64,000 bases of DNA from Acrocarpospora corrugata (GTDB lineage: Bacteria; Actinomycetota; Actinomycetes; Streptosporangiales; Streptosporangiaceae). This document shows positions 1-8,487 of the stretch, one piece after another. A program made the position numbers and the translations under genes. Location of the stretch: assembly GCF_009687845.1 (NCBI RefSeq), contig NZ_BLAD01000035.1:272708-336707 (forward strand), given 5' to 3'. The first letter of the stretch is position 1; each line of letters opens with the position of its first letter. The notes beneath the pieces were generated by a model. The model did no database searches, had not been told where the DNA came from, and saw nothing but the letters and a program-made list of their open reading frames with translations.

Positions 1-295
1 CCACGTTCTTGCTCAGCAGGTCCTCCACGTTGGAGGCGAGCTTGGCCGCGTCCCCGTTCGCGTCCGTGCTGATGATGTCGACGTTGCCCTTCTTCTTGGC
101 CTGCGCGGCGATGGCCTTGTCCATGCCGCTGAAGTACGGCCCGCCGAGCATGAAGTTGGCGACGCCGATGGTGTATTTGCCGTCGCCGGACGCCGACGCG
201 GCCGGGGCGGCCGTGTCGGGCTCGGACGAGCAGCCGGTGACGACCAGGGCGAGCGCGCCCGCCAGCAGCAGGCCGCTGAGCTTTCTCGTGATCAT
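1..295 (-). CDS. Sugar ABC transporter substrate-binding lipoprotein (N-terminal part, cut by window edge)
   Basis: Only the first 98 codons lie in the window. The product starts MITRKLSGLLLAGALALVV and continues into a lipobox (TGCSS), so it should be exported, lipidated at Cys21 and anchored outside the membrane. The mature part contains YTIGVANFMLGGPYFSGMD, followed by a segment resembling the periplasmic-binding fold of ribose/galactose-type proteins. A GGGAGAAAG Shine-Dalgarno sequence sits just upstream of the ATG. It is the last gene of the minus-strand importer operon, 19 bases after the permease stop. The sugar bound cannot be told from this fragment. Confidence 0.85.
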   Translation of the reverse strand, partial: MITRKLSGLLLAGALALVVTGCSSEPDTAAPAASASGDGKYTIGVANFMLGGPYFSGMDKAIAAQAKKKGNVDIISTDANGDAAKLASNVEDLLSKNV

Positions 296-314
296 GGTGA
301 CTTTCTCCCAGGGG

Positions 315-1283
315 TTAGCCGCGCACCCGGTTGGTGCGCTGGACGAGGATGACGGCGATGATGATCAACCCCTTGAGCACTTGCTGCCAGAAGCTCTGGA
401 CGCCGTACAGGTTGAGCAGGTTGTTGATCAGAACCAGGACGAGGACGCCGCCGAAGGTGGCGCGCGCGGAGCCGCGCCCGCCGGCCAGGCTGGCGCCGCC
501 GATCACGCACGCGGCGATGGCGTCCAGTTCGAACGCCACACCCACGCTCGGCTGCGCGATGCCCACCCGGCTGGCCAGGATGACCCCGGCCAGACCGGCG
601 CAGGCGCCGCTGATCGTGTACGCGAGCGTCACGTGCCGTGGCACGTTGATGCCCGCGAGCCGGACCGTCTCGGCGTTGCCACCGATCGCCACGATGGAAC
701 GCCCGGCCGGAGTACGGGTGAGGAAGATCCCGCCGGCCACGAAGACGGCCAGCATGATGAGCGTGCTGACCGGGAGCGGCCCGGCCATCGCCGAGCCGAG
801 GGTGAAGAACGCCGGGTCCTCCGGCGCGATCGGCACCTCGGAGTAGACGAAGGCCAGGCCGCGGATGGTGGTCAGCGAGGCGAGCGTGACCACGAAGGAG
901 GCCAGCCCGAACCGGGACACCAGGGTGCCGTTGATCAGCCCGAAGCCGACGCCGGCCAGCAGCCCGGCCAGCATGGCGACCGGGATGGGCAGGTCGGCCA
1001 CCAGGCCGGCGGTGAGGATGCCGGAGAAGGCCACCACCGAGCCCACCGACAGGTCGATGCCCCCGGTCAGGATCACCACCAGCATGCCGAACGCGAGCAG
1101 CCCGGTGGTGACCATCTGCTTGAGCAGGTTGGTGAGGTTGGTCTGGGTGAGGAAGGTGTCCGAGGTGACCGCGGCCACCGCCACCAGCAGCACGATCAGC
1201 GTCACGAACGCCGCCGTCACGGTGACGTCCCGCCCGCCCACCACCAGGCGGGTCATCCGGATTCTGGCGATGTGCCCGGTCAT
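315..1283 (-). CDS. Ribose-type ABC transporter permease (RbsC family)
   Basis: This 322-residue integral membrane protein has about eight to ten hydrophobic segments, the usual size and pattern of RbsC/XylH-type permeases. Family hallmarks include the GMLVVILTGGIDLSVGSVVA stretch around residues 65-90 and a late SLAGGRGSARATFGG loop that would contact the ATPase. The ATG overlaps the stop of the upstream ATPase gene by four bases (ATGA), so the two are translationally coupled. The permease should form the channel for the sugar delivered by the lipoprotein encoded next. Substrate unknown: a pentose, hexose or polyol are all possible. Confidence 0.93.
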   Translation of the reverse strand: MTGHIARIRMTRLVVGGRDVTVTAAFVTLIVLLVAVAAVTSDTFLTQTNLTNLLKQMVTTGLLAFGMLVVILTGGIDLSVGSVVAFSGILTAGLVADLPIPVAMLAGLLAGVGFGLINGTLVSRFGLASFVVTLASLTTIRGLAFVYSEVPIAPEDPAFFTLGSAMAGPLPVSTLIMLAVFVAGGIFLTRTPAGRSIVAIGGNAETVRLAGINVPRHVTLAYTISGACAGLAGVILASRVGIAQPSVGVAFELDAIAACVIGGASLAGGRGSARATFGGVLVLVLINNLLNLYGVQSFWQQVLKGLIIIAVILVQRTNRVRG

Positions 1284-2749
1284 GCGGCCTGTCCGATCGC
1301 GTGCGCGAGGATCTCGTCCTCGGTGGTGGACTCCGAGCGCAGGTCACCGGCGAGCCGGCCGTTCCGCATCACCAGCACCCGGTCGGTCGCGCCGAGCACC
1401 TCGGTGAGGTCGGAGGAGATGAGCAGCACGGCGAGACCCTGCCGGGCCAGGTCGTCGACCATGCGGTAGATGTCGACCCGGGTGGCCATGTCGACGCCCC
1501 GGGTGGGTTCGTCCAGGATCAGCACCCTCGGCCCGGCCAGCAGCCACTTCGCGAGCACGGCCTTCTGCTGGTTGCCGCCGCTGAGCGCGGCCACCGGCAT
1601 GGTCGCGCACCGGCCCGGCTGGATGCTCAGCCGGTCGATCATCTCGGTGACCCTGCGCTTCCGCCCGGCCATGTCGATCAGCGGGCCGCGCCGGTTGGCG
1701 CGCATGGTGGCCAGCGCGATGTTGTCGAGCACGGTCATGCCGAGCACCAGCCCGGAGCGTTTGCGGTCCTCGGTGACCAGGGCGAGCCCGGCCGCGATGG
1801 ACGCGGCGGGGGAGCGGTAGGCCCCCGTGCCCTTCGTCGGGGGTTCCGCGCCGAACACGCACCGGGCCATCTCGCTGCGCCCCGAGCCGACCAGGCCGAA
1901 CAGCCCGACGATCTCCCCGGCGCGCAACTCGAAGGAGATGTCCTCGAACTCACCCTTCCGCGAAAGTCCGGAAATTTCGAGTCTTGTCTCGGCGGGGGCT
2001 TCGCGGCGGGCCGGGTAGATCTGCTCCAGGCGGCGACCGGCCATCAGGCCGATCAGCTCGGCCTCGCTGGTGTTCGCCGGTTCGGTGGTGGCGATGATCA
2101 GGCCGTCCTTGATCACCACGATCGAGTCGGCCAGTTCCATCACCTCGGCCAGCCGGTGCGAGACGTAGACGACCAGGACGCCGCGCTCCCGCAGCCGGCG
2201 GATCAGCGCGAACAGCGACTCCAGGTCGCTGCCCGCCAGCACCGCCGACGGCTCGTCCAGCACCAGCACCTTGACCTCGCCGGCCAGCGCCTTGGCGATC
2301 TCCACCATCTGCTGCCTGGCCACCGACAGGCGGCCCGCCAGCATCCGCGGGTCGATCGCGCCGAAACCGGCGCTGTCCAGCAGCTTCTTCGCCCTGCGGT
2401 GCGCCTCCGGCCAGTCGATCAGGCCGCCGCGCCGCCGTGGGAACGCGCCCATCAGCAGGTTCTCGGTCACCGACAGGCCGCCGACGATGGACAGCTCCTG
2501 GTAGACGGTGCGGATGCCCCGGGCGTGCGCGTCGTGCGGCGAGCGCAGGTCCACCCGCTCGCCGTCGACGCGCAGCTCGCCCGAGGTCATCCGCTGGGCC
2601 CCCGCCAGGATCCGGATCAGCGTGGACTTGCCCGCGCCGTTCGCGCCGACCACGGCGAGCACCTCGCCGGGCCGGCCGGTGAGGTCCACGCCGTGCAGGA
2701 CTTCCACGTCGCCGTAGCTCTGCCGTACGCCCCGGAGTTCGAGGCTCAT
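1280..2749 (-). CDS. Ribose-type ABC transporter ATP-binding protein with two NBDs (RbsA family)
   Basis: This 489-residue protein has two tandem ABC cassettes, as in RbsA/MglA. The first has Walker A (GANGAGKST), signature LSVARQQMVEIAKAL and Walker B VLVLDEPSAVL. The second has the shortened GLVGSGRSEMAR P-loop typical of this family, signature LSGGNQQKAVLAKWLL and VLILDEPTRGVDM. The chosen start, MSLELRGVRQSYGDVEVLHG, overlaps the aldehyde dehydrogenase stop by four bases; an open frame extends upstream but shows no homologous protein. It powers import with the permease and lipoprotein that follow. Confidence 0.95.
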   Translation of the reverse strand: MSLELRGVRQSYGDVEVLHGVDLTGRPGEVLAVVGANGAGKSTLIRILAGAQRMTSGELRVDGERVDLRSPHDAHARGIRTVYQELSIVGGLSVTENLLMGAFPRRRGGLIDWPEAHRRAKKLLDSAGFGAIDPRMLAGRLSVARQQMVEIAKALAGEVKVLVLDEPSAVLAGSDLESLFALIRRLRERGVLVVYVSHRLAEVMELADSIVVIKDGLIIATTEPANTSEAELIGLMAGRRLEQIYPARREAPAETRLEISGLSRKGEFEDISFELRAGEIVGLFGLVGSGRSEMARCVFGAEPPTKGTGAYRSPAASIAAGLALVTEDRKRSGLVLGMTVLDNIALATMRANRRGPLIDMAGRKRRVTEMIDRLSIQPGRCATMPVAALSGGNQQKAVLAKWLLAGPRVLILDEPTRGVDMATRVDIYRMVDDLARQGLAVLLISSDLTEVLGATDRVLVMRNGRLAGDLRSESTTEDEILAHAIGQAA

Positions 2750-4134
2750 CCGAACGCCTCCATGACGATGATCGTCTTCTGCCGGGTGAAGTCGAGGACG
2801 GTCTCGTGCAGGCCCTCGCGGTAGCCGCCGGTGTCCTTGGTGCCGCCGAACGGCAGGTTCTCGGCGCGCAGCGCGGTCGAGCCGTTGATCACCACGCCGC
2901 CCACGTCCAGGTGCCTGGCCAGGGTGAAGGCGCGGGAGACGTCGCGGGTGAAGACGGCGGCGTGCAGGCCGTACGGGGACTCGTTGGCCATCCGGACGGC
3001 GTCCAGCGGGTCGGTGAAGCGGGCCACCGGGGCGACCGGGCCGAAGATCTCCTCGGCGAAGGCCGGGCTTTCCGCCGGGACGTCGATGAGCACGGCCGGG
3101 TCGACGAAGGCGCCCCGCCGGCCGCCGCCCGTGACGAGCTGGGCGCCGTCCTCGACCAGGCGATCGATGGCGGCGCACACCTGTTCCGCGGCGTCCTCGG
3201 TGATGAGCGGGCCGACGTCGGTGGACTCCTGGAGCTGGTCGCCGACGACGAGTTTGGCGGTCTGGGCCAGCAGTGAGGCCAGGAACGCGTCGTGGATGCC
3301 GTCTTGTGCGTACACGCGCTTGACCGCGCAGCAGATCTGGCCGTTGCCTCGGGCGAGGCGGCCGAGCACGACCGCCTTGGCGGCCTCCTCCGGGTCGGCG
3401 TCGTCGCAGACGATGAGCGCGTCGTTGCCGCCGAGTTCGAGGAAGACCTTCTTCAGGGTGCCGGAGGCGAGTTGCGCGATCGCGCGCCCGGCGGCGGTGC
3501 TGCCGGTGAGGGTGATCGCGGCGACGCCGGGCAGGGTGGCCAGCGCCTGGGAGACGGCGACGCCGCCGGTGACCAGCTGGTGCGCGTGCGCGGGCAGGCC
3601 GACGGTGGCGATCAGTTCGGCCACCCGGGTGAGCGCGAGCGGGCACTTGGCCGGCGGCTGCACGACGACCGCGTTCCCGGCGGCGAGGGCGGCGGCGGCT
3701 TTGTGCGCGTACAGCTCGACCGGGTAGTTGAACGGCACCAGCGCGGCGACCACGCCCAGCGGCTCGCGGGTGGTCACCGCGAGATGCCGCTCCAGGCCGG
3801 GTACGGCGTCCAGCGGGATCTGGCGGCCGAACAGCCGGGTGGCCTCGCCCGCGTACCCACGGAAGATCCGGATCGCGGCCTCGACCTCGCCTCTGGTCTG
3901 CGGGATCGGCTTGCCGTTCTCGGCGGCGAGCAGCCCGGCCAGGTCGTCCAGCTCGGCCTCGATCAGGTCGGCGATCTTCAGGAGCAGCGCGGCGCGCCGG
4001 TGCGCGGGGAGCGCGGCCATCGCGCGCTGGCCGTCCTGCGCCCGCTCGACGGCTTCGGCCACCTCCCGCGCGTCCAGGTCCGGCACCTCGCCGAGGTGCT
4101 CTCCGGTGCCGGGGTTGCGGACGGCGATGGGCAT
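2746..4134 (-). CDS. NAD(P)-dependent aldehyde dehydrogenase
   Basis: This is an approximately 462-residue ALDH-superfamily enzyme that oxidises an aldehyde to a carboxylate. Hallmarks are the LTGSTAAGRAI cofactor region, the general-base motif FLELGGNDALIV and the catalytic cysteine in NGQICCAVKRV, with a late FAEEIFGPVAPV motif. The start MPIAVRNPGTGEHLGEV is preferred because GGAG lies seven bases before its ATG. An in-frame ATG at 4161, which overlaps the IclR stop, would add nine residues. Placement between an IclR regulator and a sugar importer suggests that it oxidises an aldehyde made from the imported compound. The substrate (lactaldehyde, glycolaldehyde or another) is not determined. 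Confidence 0.92.
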   Translation of the reverse strand: MPIAVRNPGTGEHLGEVPDLDAREVAEAVERAQDGQRAMAALPAHRRAALLLKIADLIEAELDDLAGLLAAENGKPIPQTRGEVEAAIRIFRGYAGEATRLFGRQIPLDAVPGLERHLAVTTREPLGVVAALVPFNYPVELYAHKAAAALAAGNAVVVQPPAKCPLALTRVAELIATVGLPAHAHQLVTGGVAVSQALATLPGVAAITLTGSTAAGRAIAQLASGTLKKVFLELGGNDALIVCDDADPEEAAKAVVLGRLARGNGQICCAVKRVYAQDGIHDAFLASLLAQTAKLVVGDQLQESTDVGPLITEDAAEQVCAAIDRLVEDGAQLVTGGGRRGAFVDPAVLIDVPAESPAFAEEIFGPVAPVARFTDPLDAVRMANESPYGLHAAVFTRDVSRAFTLARHLDVGGVVINGSTALRAENLPFGGTKDTGGYREGLHETVLDFTRQKTIIVMEAFG

Positions 4135-4157
4135 CTGGGCACTCCTATGGTTGTGGT

Positions 4158-4946
4158 TCATATCGGCCGGCTGCCGTTCTTGACGGTGGGGCCGTAGCCG
4201 AGTCGGTGGCTGATGTCGGTGGCCATGGCGAGGGCGCGCGGGGCGAGGCGGTGGCAGTCGTCGATGCTGAACCGGCCCGCCGGGGCCGACACGCTGAACG
4301 CGCCGACCGGCTGGCCCGCCGAGTTGCGGATCGGGAGCCCGACGCAGCGGACGCCCTCCTCGTTCTCCTCGTCGTCGATCGCGAAGCCCTGACGCCGGAT
4401 CAGCGCCAGCTCGGCCAGCAGGTCGTCGCCGGTCAGCGTGCGCGGCGTGCGGAGATCGAGATGCTCGGCCAGGACCTCGTCGATGGTCGGCGGGTCGAGC
4501 AGCGCGAGCACGGCCTTGCCCATCGCGGTGCAGTGCAGCGGCGCCCGGTTGCCGATCCTGGACACCAGCCGGACCGACTTGGCGCTCTCCACCTTGTCGA
4601 TGTAGACGATCTGGTGCCCCACCGGGACGCCGAGGTGCACGGTCTCGCCGCTGAGCTCGACCAGTTCCGCCAGGTACGGCTGCGCGACCGCGCGCAGTCC
4701 GTCCTCGTCGAGGTACTGCCCGGCCAGCATGATCAGGGTGACGCCGAGCCGGTAGCAGCCCGCCTGGTCCCGATCCAGGACCCGCAGTTCCAGCAGTGAA
4801 GTGACATATCGGTGAGCTGTGCTCACCGCCACGCCGGCCCGGGCGGCCAGGGCGCCGAGCGTGATTCCGCTCCGCCCCGCCTCGGATACGGCGGCGACTA
4901 TTTCGAAAGCCTTGTCAACGCTCGACGACTTCCGTCCGCTTCGCAT
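4158..4946 (-). CDS. IclR-family transcriptional regulator
   Basis: The 262-residue protein has an N-terminal winged helix-turn-helix (about residues 8-70, with SGITLGALAARAGVAVSTAH as recognition region). A C-terminal IclR effector domain follows, containing LVSRIGNRAPLHCTAMGKAVL and the late EENEEGVRCVGLPI segment. It is the first gene of the minus-strand operon and its stop overlaps the alternative aldehyde dehydrogenase start. It probably controls the downstream dehydrogenase-importer genes in response to a pathway intermediate. A perfect inverted repeat overlaps its own start codon, which fits autoregulation. Confidence 0.93.
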   Translation of the reverse strand: MRSGRKSSSVDKAFEIVAAVSEAGRSGITLGALAARAGVAVSTAHRYVTSLLELRVLDRDQAGCYRLGVTLIMLAGQYLDEDGLRAVAQPYLAELVELSGETVHLGVPVGHQIVYIDKVESAKSVRLVSRIGNRAPLHCTAMGKAVLALLDPPTIDEVLAEHLDLRTPRTLTGDDLLAELALIRRQGFAIDDEENEEGVRCVGLPIRNSAGQPVGAFSVSAPAGRFSIDDCHRLAPRALAMATDISHRLGYGPTVKNGSRPI

Positions 4947-4961
4947 TCGAGTTACTCGAAT
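4945..4961. promoter_or_regulatory. Perfect 7-3-7 inverted repeat at the IclR start (candidate operator)
   Basis: ATTCGAG-TTA-CTCGAAT forms a perfect palindrome overlapping the IclR start codon. IclR-type repressors commonly bind palindromes of this size near their own promoter. No good Shine-Dalgarno sequence is visible before the ATG, so the message may be leaderless. Binding by this IclR is an inference. Confidence 0.4.
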
Positions 4962-5244
4962 CTATTTTCATATTCCTGCAACACAATTGCGAGAGTTCCA
5001 TCAGCGGTTGGTCGTGTCAAGAGTCCAGGGCATGCGGAAGGAGGTGCCCTGTTCCTGCTTCAAAGCATCTGATAGTGACGTTTTGTGGACTTAATGGTCC
5101 GATGTATGTATCGAAGGGAGATTTATTGCGCGATTCAGTGAGTTAATTGCGCGATAGTTTGTCTATTCTGCGTCTAGTGGGCAAAGGTCGTGGATCTTGC
5201 CCGAGCAGGCGGCCGTGTCGGCGCGATGACGTGCGCGTGAAGAT
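4962..5244. other. Intergenic region between IclR and the hydroxylase terminator
   Basis: About 280 bases, distinctly richer in A and T than the neighbouring genes, with no convincing coding sequence. It probably holds the promoter of the minus-strand IclR-importer operon. Small open frames here (for example 4812-5094, plus strand) have no Shine-Dalgarno site or recognisable protein. Confidence 0.5.
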
Positions 5245-5271
5245 CCTGGGCGGGCGAGTCGCCCGCCCAGG
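5245..5271 (-). terminator. GC-rich hairpin after the hydroxylase gene
   Basis: A perfect 13-bp stem, CCTGGGCGGGCGA paired with TCGCCCGCCCAGG, begins six bases beyond the TAA of the ornithine hydroxylase gene. There is no strong U tract, as is common for actinomycete terminators. Confidence 0.7.
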
Positions 5272-5276
5272 AGGGA

Positions 5277-6596
5277 TTACTTCGCGGTGGCGGTGCGCTG
5301 GGCGAGCAGGGAGTCGCGGATCTCACCGGCGCGGATCGCGGTGGTGGACAGCAGCGTCGAGGTGATGCCGTGCGAGTGCTCGGTGCCGCCCTGCAGGTAG
5401 ATGCCGGCGGTGACCTGGGTGGAGACCTGGACCCGGTGGTCGCGGTCGACGCGGATCGCGTCCTCGTCGTCGCGGAGGCAGAGCTTGCCGGTCTCGCCGA
5501 GGAGGGCGCCGAGGTCCTGCGGGCGGTAGCCGGTCGCGTGGATCAGCAGGTCGGCGTCGAGGAGTTCGTGCTCGCCGGTGGGCAGGTACTCGACGGCCAC
5601 GGTGAGCCCGTCGTCGTGCTCGCGGACGTCCCTGATCCGGGAGACGTTCAGCATGCGCAGGCGCTTGCGGCCGTGGACCTGCTCGCGGTACATGGTCGCG
5701 TACAGGGCTTCGATGAGCTCGGAGTCGACCACCGAATAGTTGGTGCTGCGGTGGTACTCGAACAGGGACTGCTTCACCTCGGGCGGGGAGGTGTAGTAGA
5801 CGTCCACCGCCTCGGGGTCGAAGATGCGGTTGGCGAACGGGCTGTCGTCGGCGGGGGTGTAGCCGTACTTGGCGAAGACGGCGCAGACCTCGGCGTCGGC
5901 GAAGACGCGGTGCAGATAGTCGACCGCCTCGGCGGCGCTCTGGCCCGCGCCCAGGACGAGCGCGCGGCACACCGGCGTGCCGCTGGCGGCCAGGTCGGCG
6001 ACCCGGGGGATGAGCTGGCTGGTGTGGCAGATCCGGTCCGACAGCACGGTGCCCGGCGGCAGATGCGGCTCCATGCCGACGGCCACGCAGATGTTCCTGG
6101 CCCGGCGCACCACCGTGCGGCCGGGGTCGCCGGGGTCGCGGCTGGTCACGTCGAACCAGCGGATCTCGCCGCCCTCGGCCCGTACCGGCTCGACCAGCAG
6201 CACCTCCGCCGCATACTCCACCAGGTGCCGCATCCGGGCCGCCGCCCACTCGAAGTAGTCATGGAACTCGGCGCGTAACGGGAACAGCGTCTTCTGGTTG
6301 AGAAAGTCCACAAGACGGCCACGTTCCTGCAGGTAGCACAGGAAACTGAAATCACTGGCCGGGTTCCGCATGGTGACCAGGTCCTTCGGAAACGACACCT
6401 GCATGGTCGCGTCGTCCAGCAGCATGCCCCGATGCCAGCCGAACTGGGGCTGCCGCTCCAGGAAGCCGGCGGTGATCACGTCTCCGGACGCGTGGTTGTG
6501 CTCCTCAATCGCGATGGCCAACGCCAGATTGGACGGCCCGAAGCCGATCCCCAGCACATCGTAAACAGCTTCCGGCCCGGTGCGCAGCGTGGTCAC
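5277..6596 (-). CDS. L-ornithine N5-monooxygenase (siderophore hydroxamate biosynthesis)
   Basis: This FAD- and NADPH-dependent N-hydroxylase should make N5-hydroxyornithine, the hydroxamate precursor for the NRPS product. The N-terminal FAD site is YDVLGIGFGPSNLALAIA, followed by FGWHRGMLLDDATMQVSFPK, DLVTMRNPASDFSFLCYLQE and FPLRAEFHDYFEWAAARM. These are characteristic of the KtzI/CchB-type ornithine hydroxylases. An NADPH-site LGAGQSAAEAVDY and a late HATGYRP motif complete the fold. The GTG start at 6596 (VTTLRTGPEAVYDVLG) is chosen because GGAGG lies upstream and because the longer frame from 6656 would run through the iron box. The formyltransferase gene diverges from it. Lysine as substrate is the main alternative but is less likely given the flanking motifs. 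Confidence 0.94.
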   Translation of the reverse strand: MTTLRTGPEAVYDVLGIGFGPSNLALAIAIEEHNHASGDVITAGFLERQPQFGWHRGMLLDDATMQVSFPKDLVTMRNPASDFSFLCYLQERGRLVDFLNQKTLFPLRAEFHDYFEWAAARMRHLVEYAAEVLLVEPVRAEGGEIRWFDVTSRDPGDPGRTVVRRARNICVAVGMEPHLPPGTVLSDRICHTSQLIPRVADLAASGTPVCRALVLGAGQSAAEAVDYLHRVFADAEVCAVFAKYGYTPADDSPFANRIFDPEAVDVYYTSPPEVKQSLFEYHRSTNYSVVDSELIEALYATMYREQVHGRKRLRMLNVSRIRDVREHDDGLTVAVEYLPTGEHELLDADLLIHATGYRPQDLGALLGETGKLCLRDDEDAIRVDRDHRVQVSTQVTAGIYLQGGTEHSHGITSTLLSTTAIRAGEIRDSLLAQRTATAK

Positions 6597-6631
6597 CGCG
6601 ACATCGCCTCCTTCATCGCTCGTATGGTAAA

Positions 6632-6650
6632 TAAGGTTAGCCTTACCTTG
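6632..6650. promoter_or_regulatory. DtxR/IdeR-type iron box between hydroxylase and formyltransferase genes
   Basis: TAAGGTTAGCCTTACCTTG is a near-palindromic match to the actinobacterial iron box (consensus TTAGGTTAGGCTAACCTAA). It lies between two divergent siderophore genes, so one Fe(II)-bound repressor dimer pair could silence both under iron-replete conditions. Confidence 0.82.
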
Positions 6651-6682
6651 CAACAAGGTCGCGATGGAGAGGAAGCCACACC

Positions 6683-7615
6683 ATGCGGGTAGTCATGTTC
6701 GGCTATCAGACCTGGGGACACCGCACGCTGCGGGCGCTGCTGGACTCCCGCCACGAGGTCGTGTTGGCGGTGACGCATCCGCGGAGCGAACACGCGTACG
6801 AGAAGATCTGGGATGATTCGGTGGCTGACCTGGCGGCGGAGCACGGTGTGCCGGCGCTGCTCAGGAACCGGCCGACGGATTTGGTGGACGTGGTCAGGGA
6901 TCTCGCGCCCGACCTGATCGTGGCCAACAACTGGCGGACCTGGTTACCGCCGGAGCTCTTCGACCTGCCGGCGCACGGCACCCTGAACGTGCACGACTCG
7001 TTGTTGCCCGCGTATGCGGGGTTCTCGCCGCTGATCTGGGCGCTGATCAACGGGGAGAAGGAGGTCGGGGTGACGGCGCATCGGATGAACGCCGAACTCG
7101 ACGCGGGCGACATCCTGGTTCAGCGCGCGGTTCCCGTCGGGCCGGCCGATACCGCCACGGATCTGTTCTTCCGGACCGTCGACCTGATCGCTCCGATCGT
7201 TCAGGACGCCCTTGAACTGATCGACTCAGGCGAGGCGCAGTGGATTCCGCAGGATCGGGCCGCGGCCAGTTTCTTCCACAAGCGGGCGATCGAGGACAGC
7301 AGGATCGACTGGAGTTGGCCTGCGGAAGATCTGGAACGGCTGATCCGGGCGCAGTCGGACCCCTATCCGAACGCTTTCACGTTCCATCGCGGGGAGCGGT
7401 TGCGCATCACGTCCGCCGGTGTTTCCAGGGCCCGGTACGGCGGGACGCCCGGACGTGTCTTCATCCGCGAGGGAGATGGCGTGGTCATCGTCGCCGGGGC
7501 CGCCGCGCGCACCGGGCAGCGTCCGGGCCTGCTGGTGGAGCGGGTCAGGACGGACGACGGCATCGAACATGCCGCCGTCGACTATTTCCGGACGATGGGT
7601 GGCTACCTCACTTGA
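6683..7615 (+). CDS. Methionyl-tRNA-formyltransferase-like N-formyltransferase (hydroxyornithine formylation)
   Basis: The 310-residue protein resembles methionyl-tRNA formyltransferase. It has a formyltetrahydrofolate-binding N-terminal domain with the catalytic Asn102 and His104 in NVHDSLLPAYAGFSP, an Asp in AELDAGDIL near residue 140, and a C-terminal OB-like domain. In coelichelin-type pathways the equivalent enzyme (CchA) transfers formyl from 10-formyl-THF to N5-hydroxyornithine. The divergent hydroxylase and shared iron box support the same role here, supplying N5-formyl-N5-hydroxyornithine to the NRPS. It is clearly not the housekeeping tRNA enzyme, given this context. Confidence 0.92.
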   Translation: MRVVMFGYQTWGHRTLRALLDSRHEVVLAVTHPRSEHAYEKIWDDSVADLAAEHGVPALLRNRPTDLVDVVRDLAPDLIVANNWRTWLPPELFDLPAHGTLNVHDSLLPAYAGFSPLIWALINGEKEVGVTAHRMNAELDAGDILVQRAVPVGPADTATDLFFRTVDLIAPIVQDALELIDSGEAQWIPQDRAAASFFHKRAIEDSRIDWSWPAEDLERLIRAQSDPYPNAFTFHRGERLRITSAGVSRARYGGTPGRVFIREGDGVVIVAGAAARTGQRPGLLVERVRTDDGIEHAAVDYFRTMGGYLT

Positions 7616-7640
7616 GGCGCTGTCGCGTGTGAGGTTGGGA

Positions 7641-8408
7641 TCACAATCCGGCTCCGCCCGTGGCGTCGATCACCCGGCCGGTCACCCAGCGGGCGTCGTC
7701 GCCGGCCAGGAACGCGACGATGTCGGCGATGTCGGCTGGCTGCCCGACCCGGCCAAGGGCGGCCAGTGACGCGGCGTGCGCCTCGGCCCGCGGGTTGCCG
7801 CGCAGCCACCCCGCGTTGACGTCCGTGTCGACGATGCCTGGGGCCACCGAGTTCGCCGTGATGCCCCGTGGCCCCAGCTGGCGGGCGAGGTTCAGGGTGA
7901 AGGTGTCCAGGGCGCCTTTGGTGGAGCCGTAGGCGATGATCTCCGGCATGGCGAGGCGGGCCGCGCCGCTGGAGATATTGATGATCCGCCCGCCGTCACG
8001 CAGTCGCTTGAGCCCTTCCCGCACGATGAAGAACGGCGCCCGGACGTTCACCGCGAAGACCTCGTCGAAGCCCTCCTCGGTGAGCGACGCCAGATCCGCG
8101 CTGCGCCCGATGCCGGCGTTGTTCACGATGATGTCGACGCCACCACCGGGCGCGTGCGCGCCGATCCGCTGGTCGAAGGCGGTCCAGAGCGCGATCGCGT
8201 CACCGTGCCGGCCCAGCTCCGCCTGAATCGCGAACGCCTCGCCGCCGTCGCCGCGGATCCGCTCGACTACCTCGGTCGCCGCGGTGTGGTCCCGGGCGTA
8301 GGCGACGGCCACGACAGCGCCGTCTCCGGCGAGCCGCCCGGCGATGGCCCGGCCGATTCCCCGGCTACCCCCGGTGACCAGCGCGACTTTACCTTCCAGC
8401 GGGTACAT
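7641..8408 (-). CDS. SDR-family NAD(P)-dependent oxidoreductase
   Basis: A 255-residue classical short-chain dehydrogenase/reductase. The Rossmann motif is VTGGSRGIGRAIA, the NNAGIG structural motif follows, catalytic Ser lies in INISSG, and the YxxxK pair is in IAYGSTKGAL. The usual C-terminal VTGRVIDATGGAGL ends the protein. ATG at 8408 (MYPLEGKVALVTGG) is chosen because GAGGGG precedes it; an ATG four codons upstream is possible. The gene diverges from a TetR regulator and shares a long inverted repeat with it, so it is probably that regulator's target. The substrate is unknown. Confidence 0.92.
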   Translation of the reverse strand: MYPLEGKVALVTGGSRGIGRAIAGRLAGDGAVVAVAYARDHTAATEVVERIRGDGGEAFAIQAELGRHGDAIALWTAFDQRIGAHAPGGGVDIIVNNAGIGRSADLASLTEEGFDEVFAVNVRAPFFIVREGLKRLRDGGRIINISSGAARLAMPEIIAYGSTKGALDTFTLNLARQLGPRGITANSVAPGIVDTDVNAGWLRGNPRAEAHAASLAALGRVGQPADIADIVAFLAGDDARWVTGRVIDATGGAGL

Positions 8409-8425
8409 GGTTCCCCTCATTTGTT

Positions 8426-8474
8426 GAGTGATCCTCCAACAAATACGCTAGCACGATTTGTTGGAGGATCACTC
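8426..8474. promoter_or_regulatory. 19-bp perfect inverted repeat between SDR and TetR genes (candidate TetR operator)
   Basis: GAGTGATCCTCCAACAAAT (8426-8444) and its exact reverse complement (8456-8474) are separated by 11 bases in the divergent promoter region. The left arm is itself part of a second palindrome, ATTTGTTG at 8419-8426 against CAACAAAT at 8437-8444. This is a strong candidate for the site where the adjacent TetR regulator represses both genes. Confidence 0.75.
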
Positions 8475-8487
8475 TAGAATTGAGGGC

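Noticed and set aside
4812-5094. Small plus-strand ORFs between IclR and the hydroxylase gene
   Set aside because: No Shine-Dalgarno site and no recognisable product; they overlap the IclR 5' end and its probable promoter.
5277-6656. Longer start for the ornithine hydroxylase (ATG at 6656)
   Set aside because: It would place the iron box inside the coding sequence; the GTG at 6596 has GGAGG and fits the family's N-terminus.
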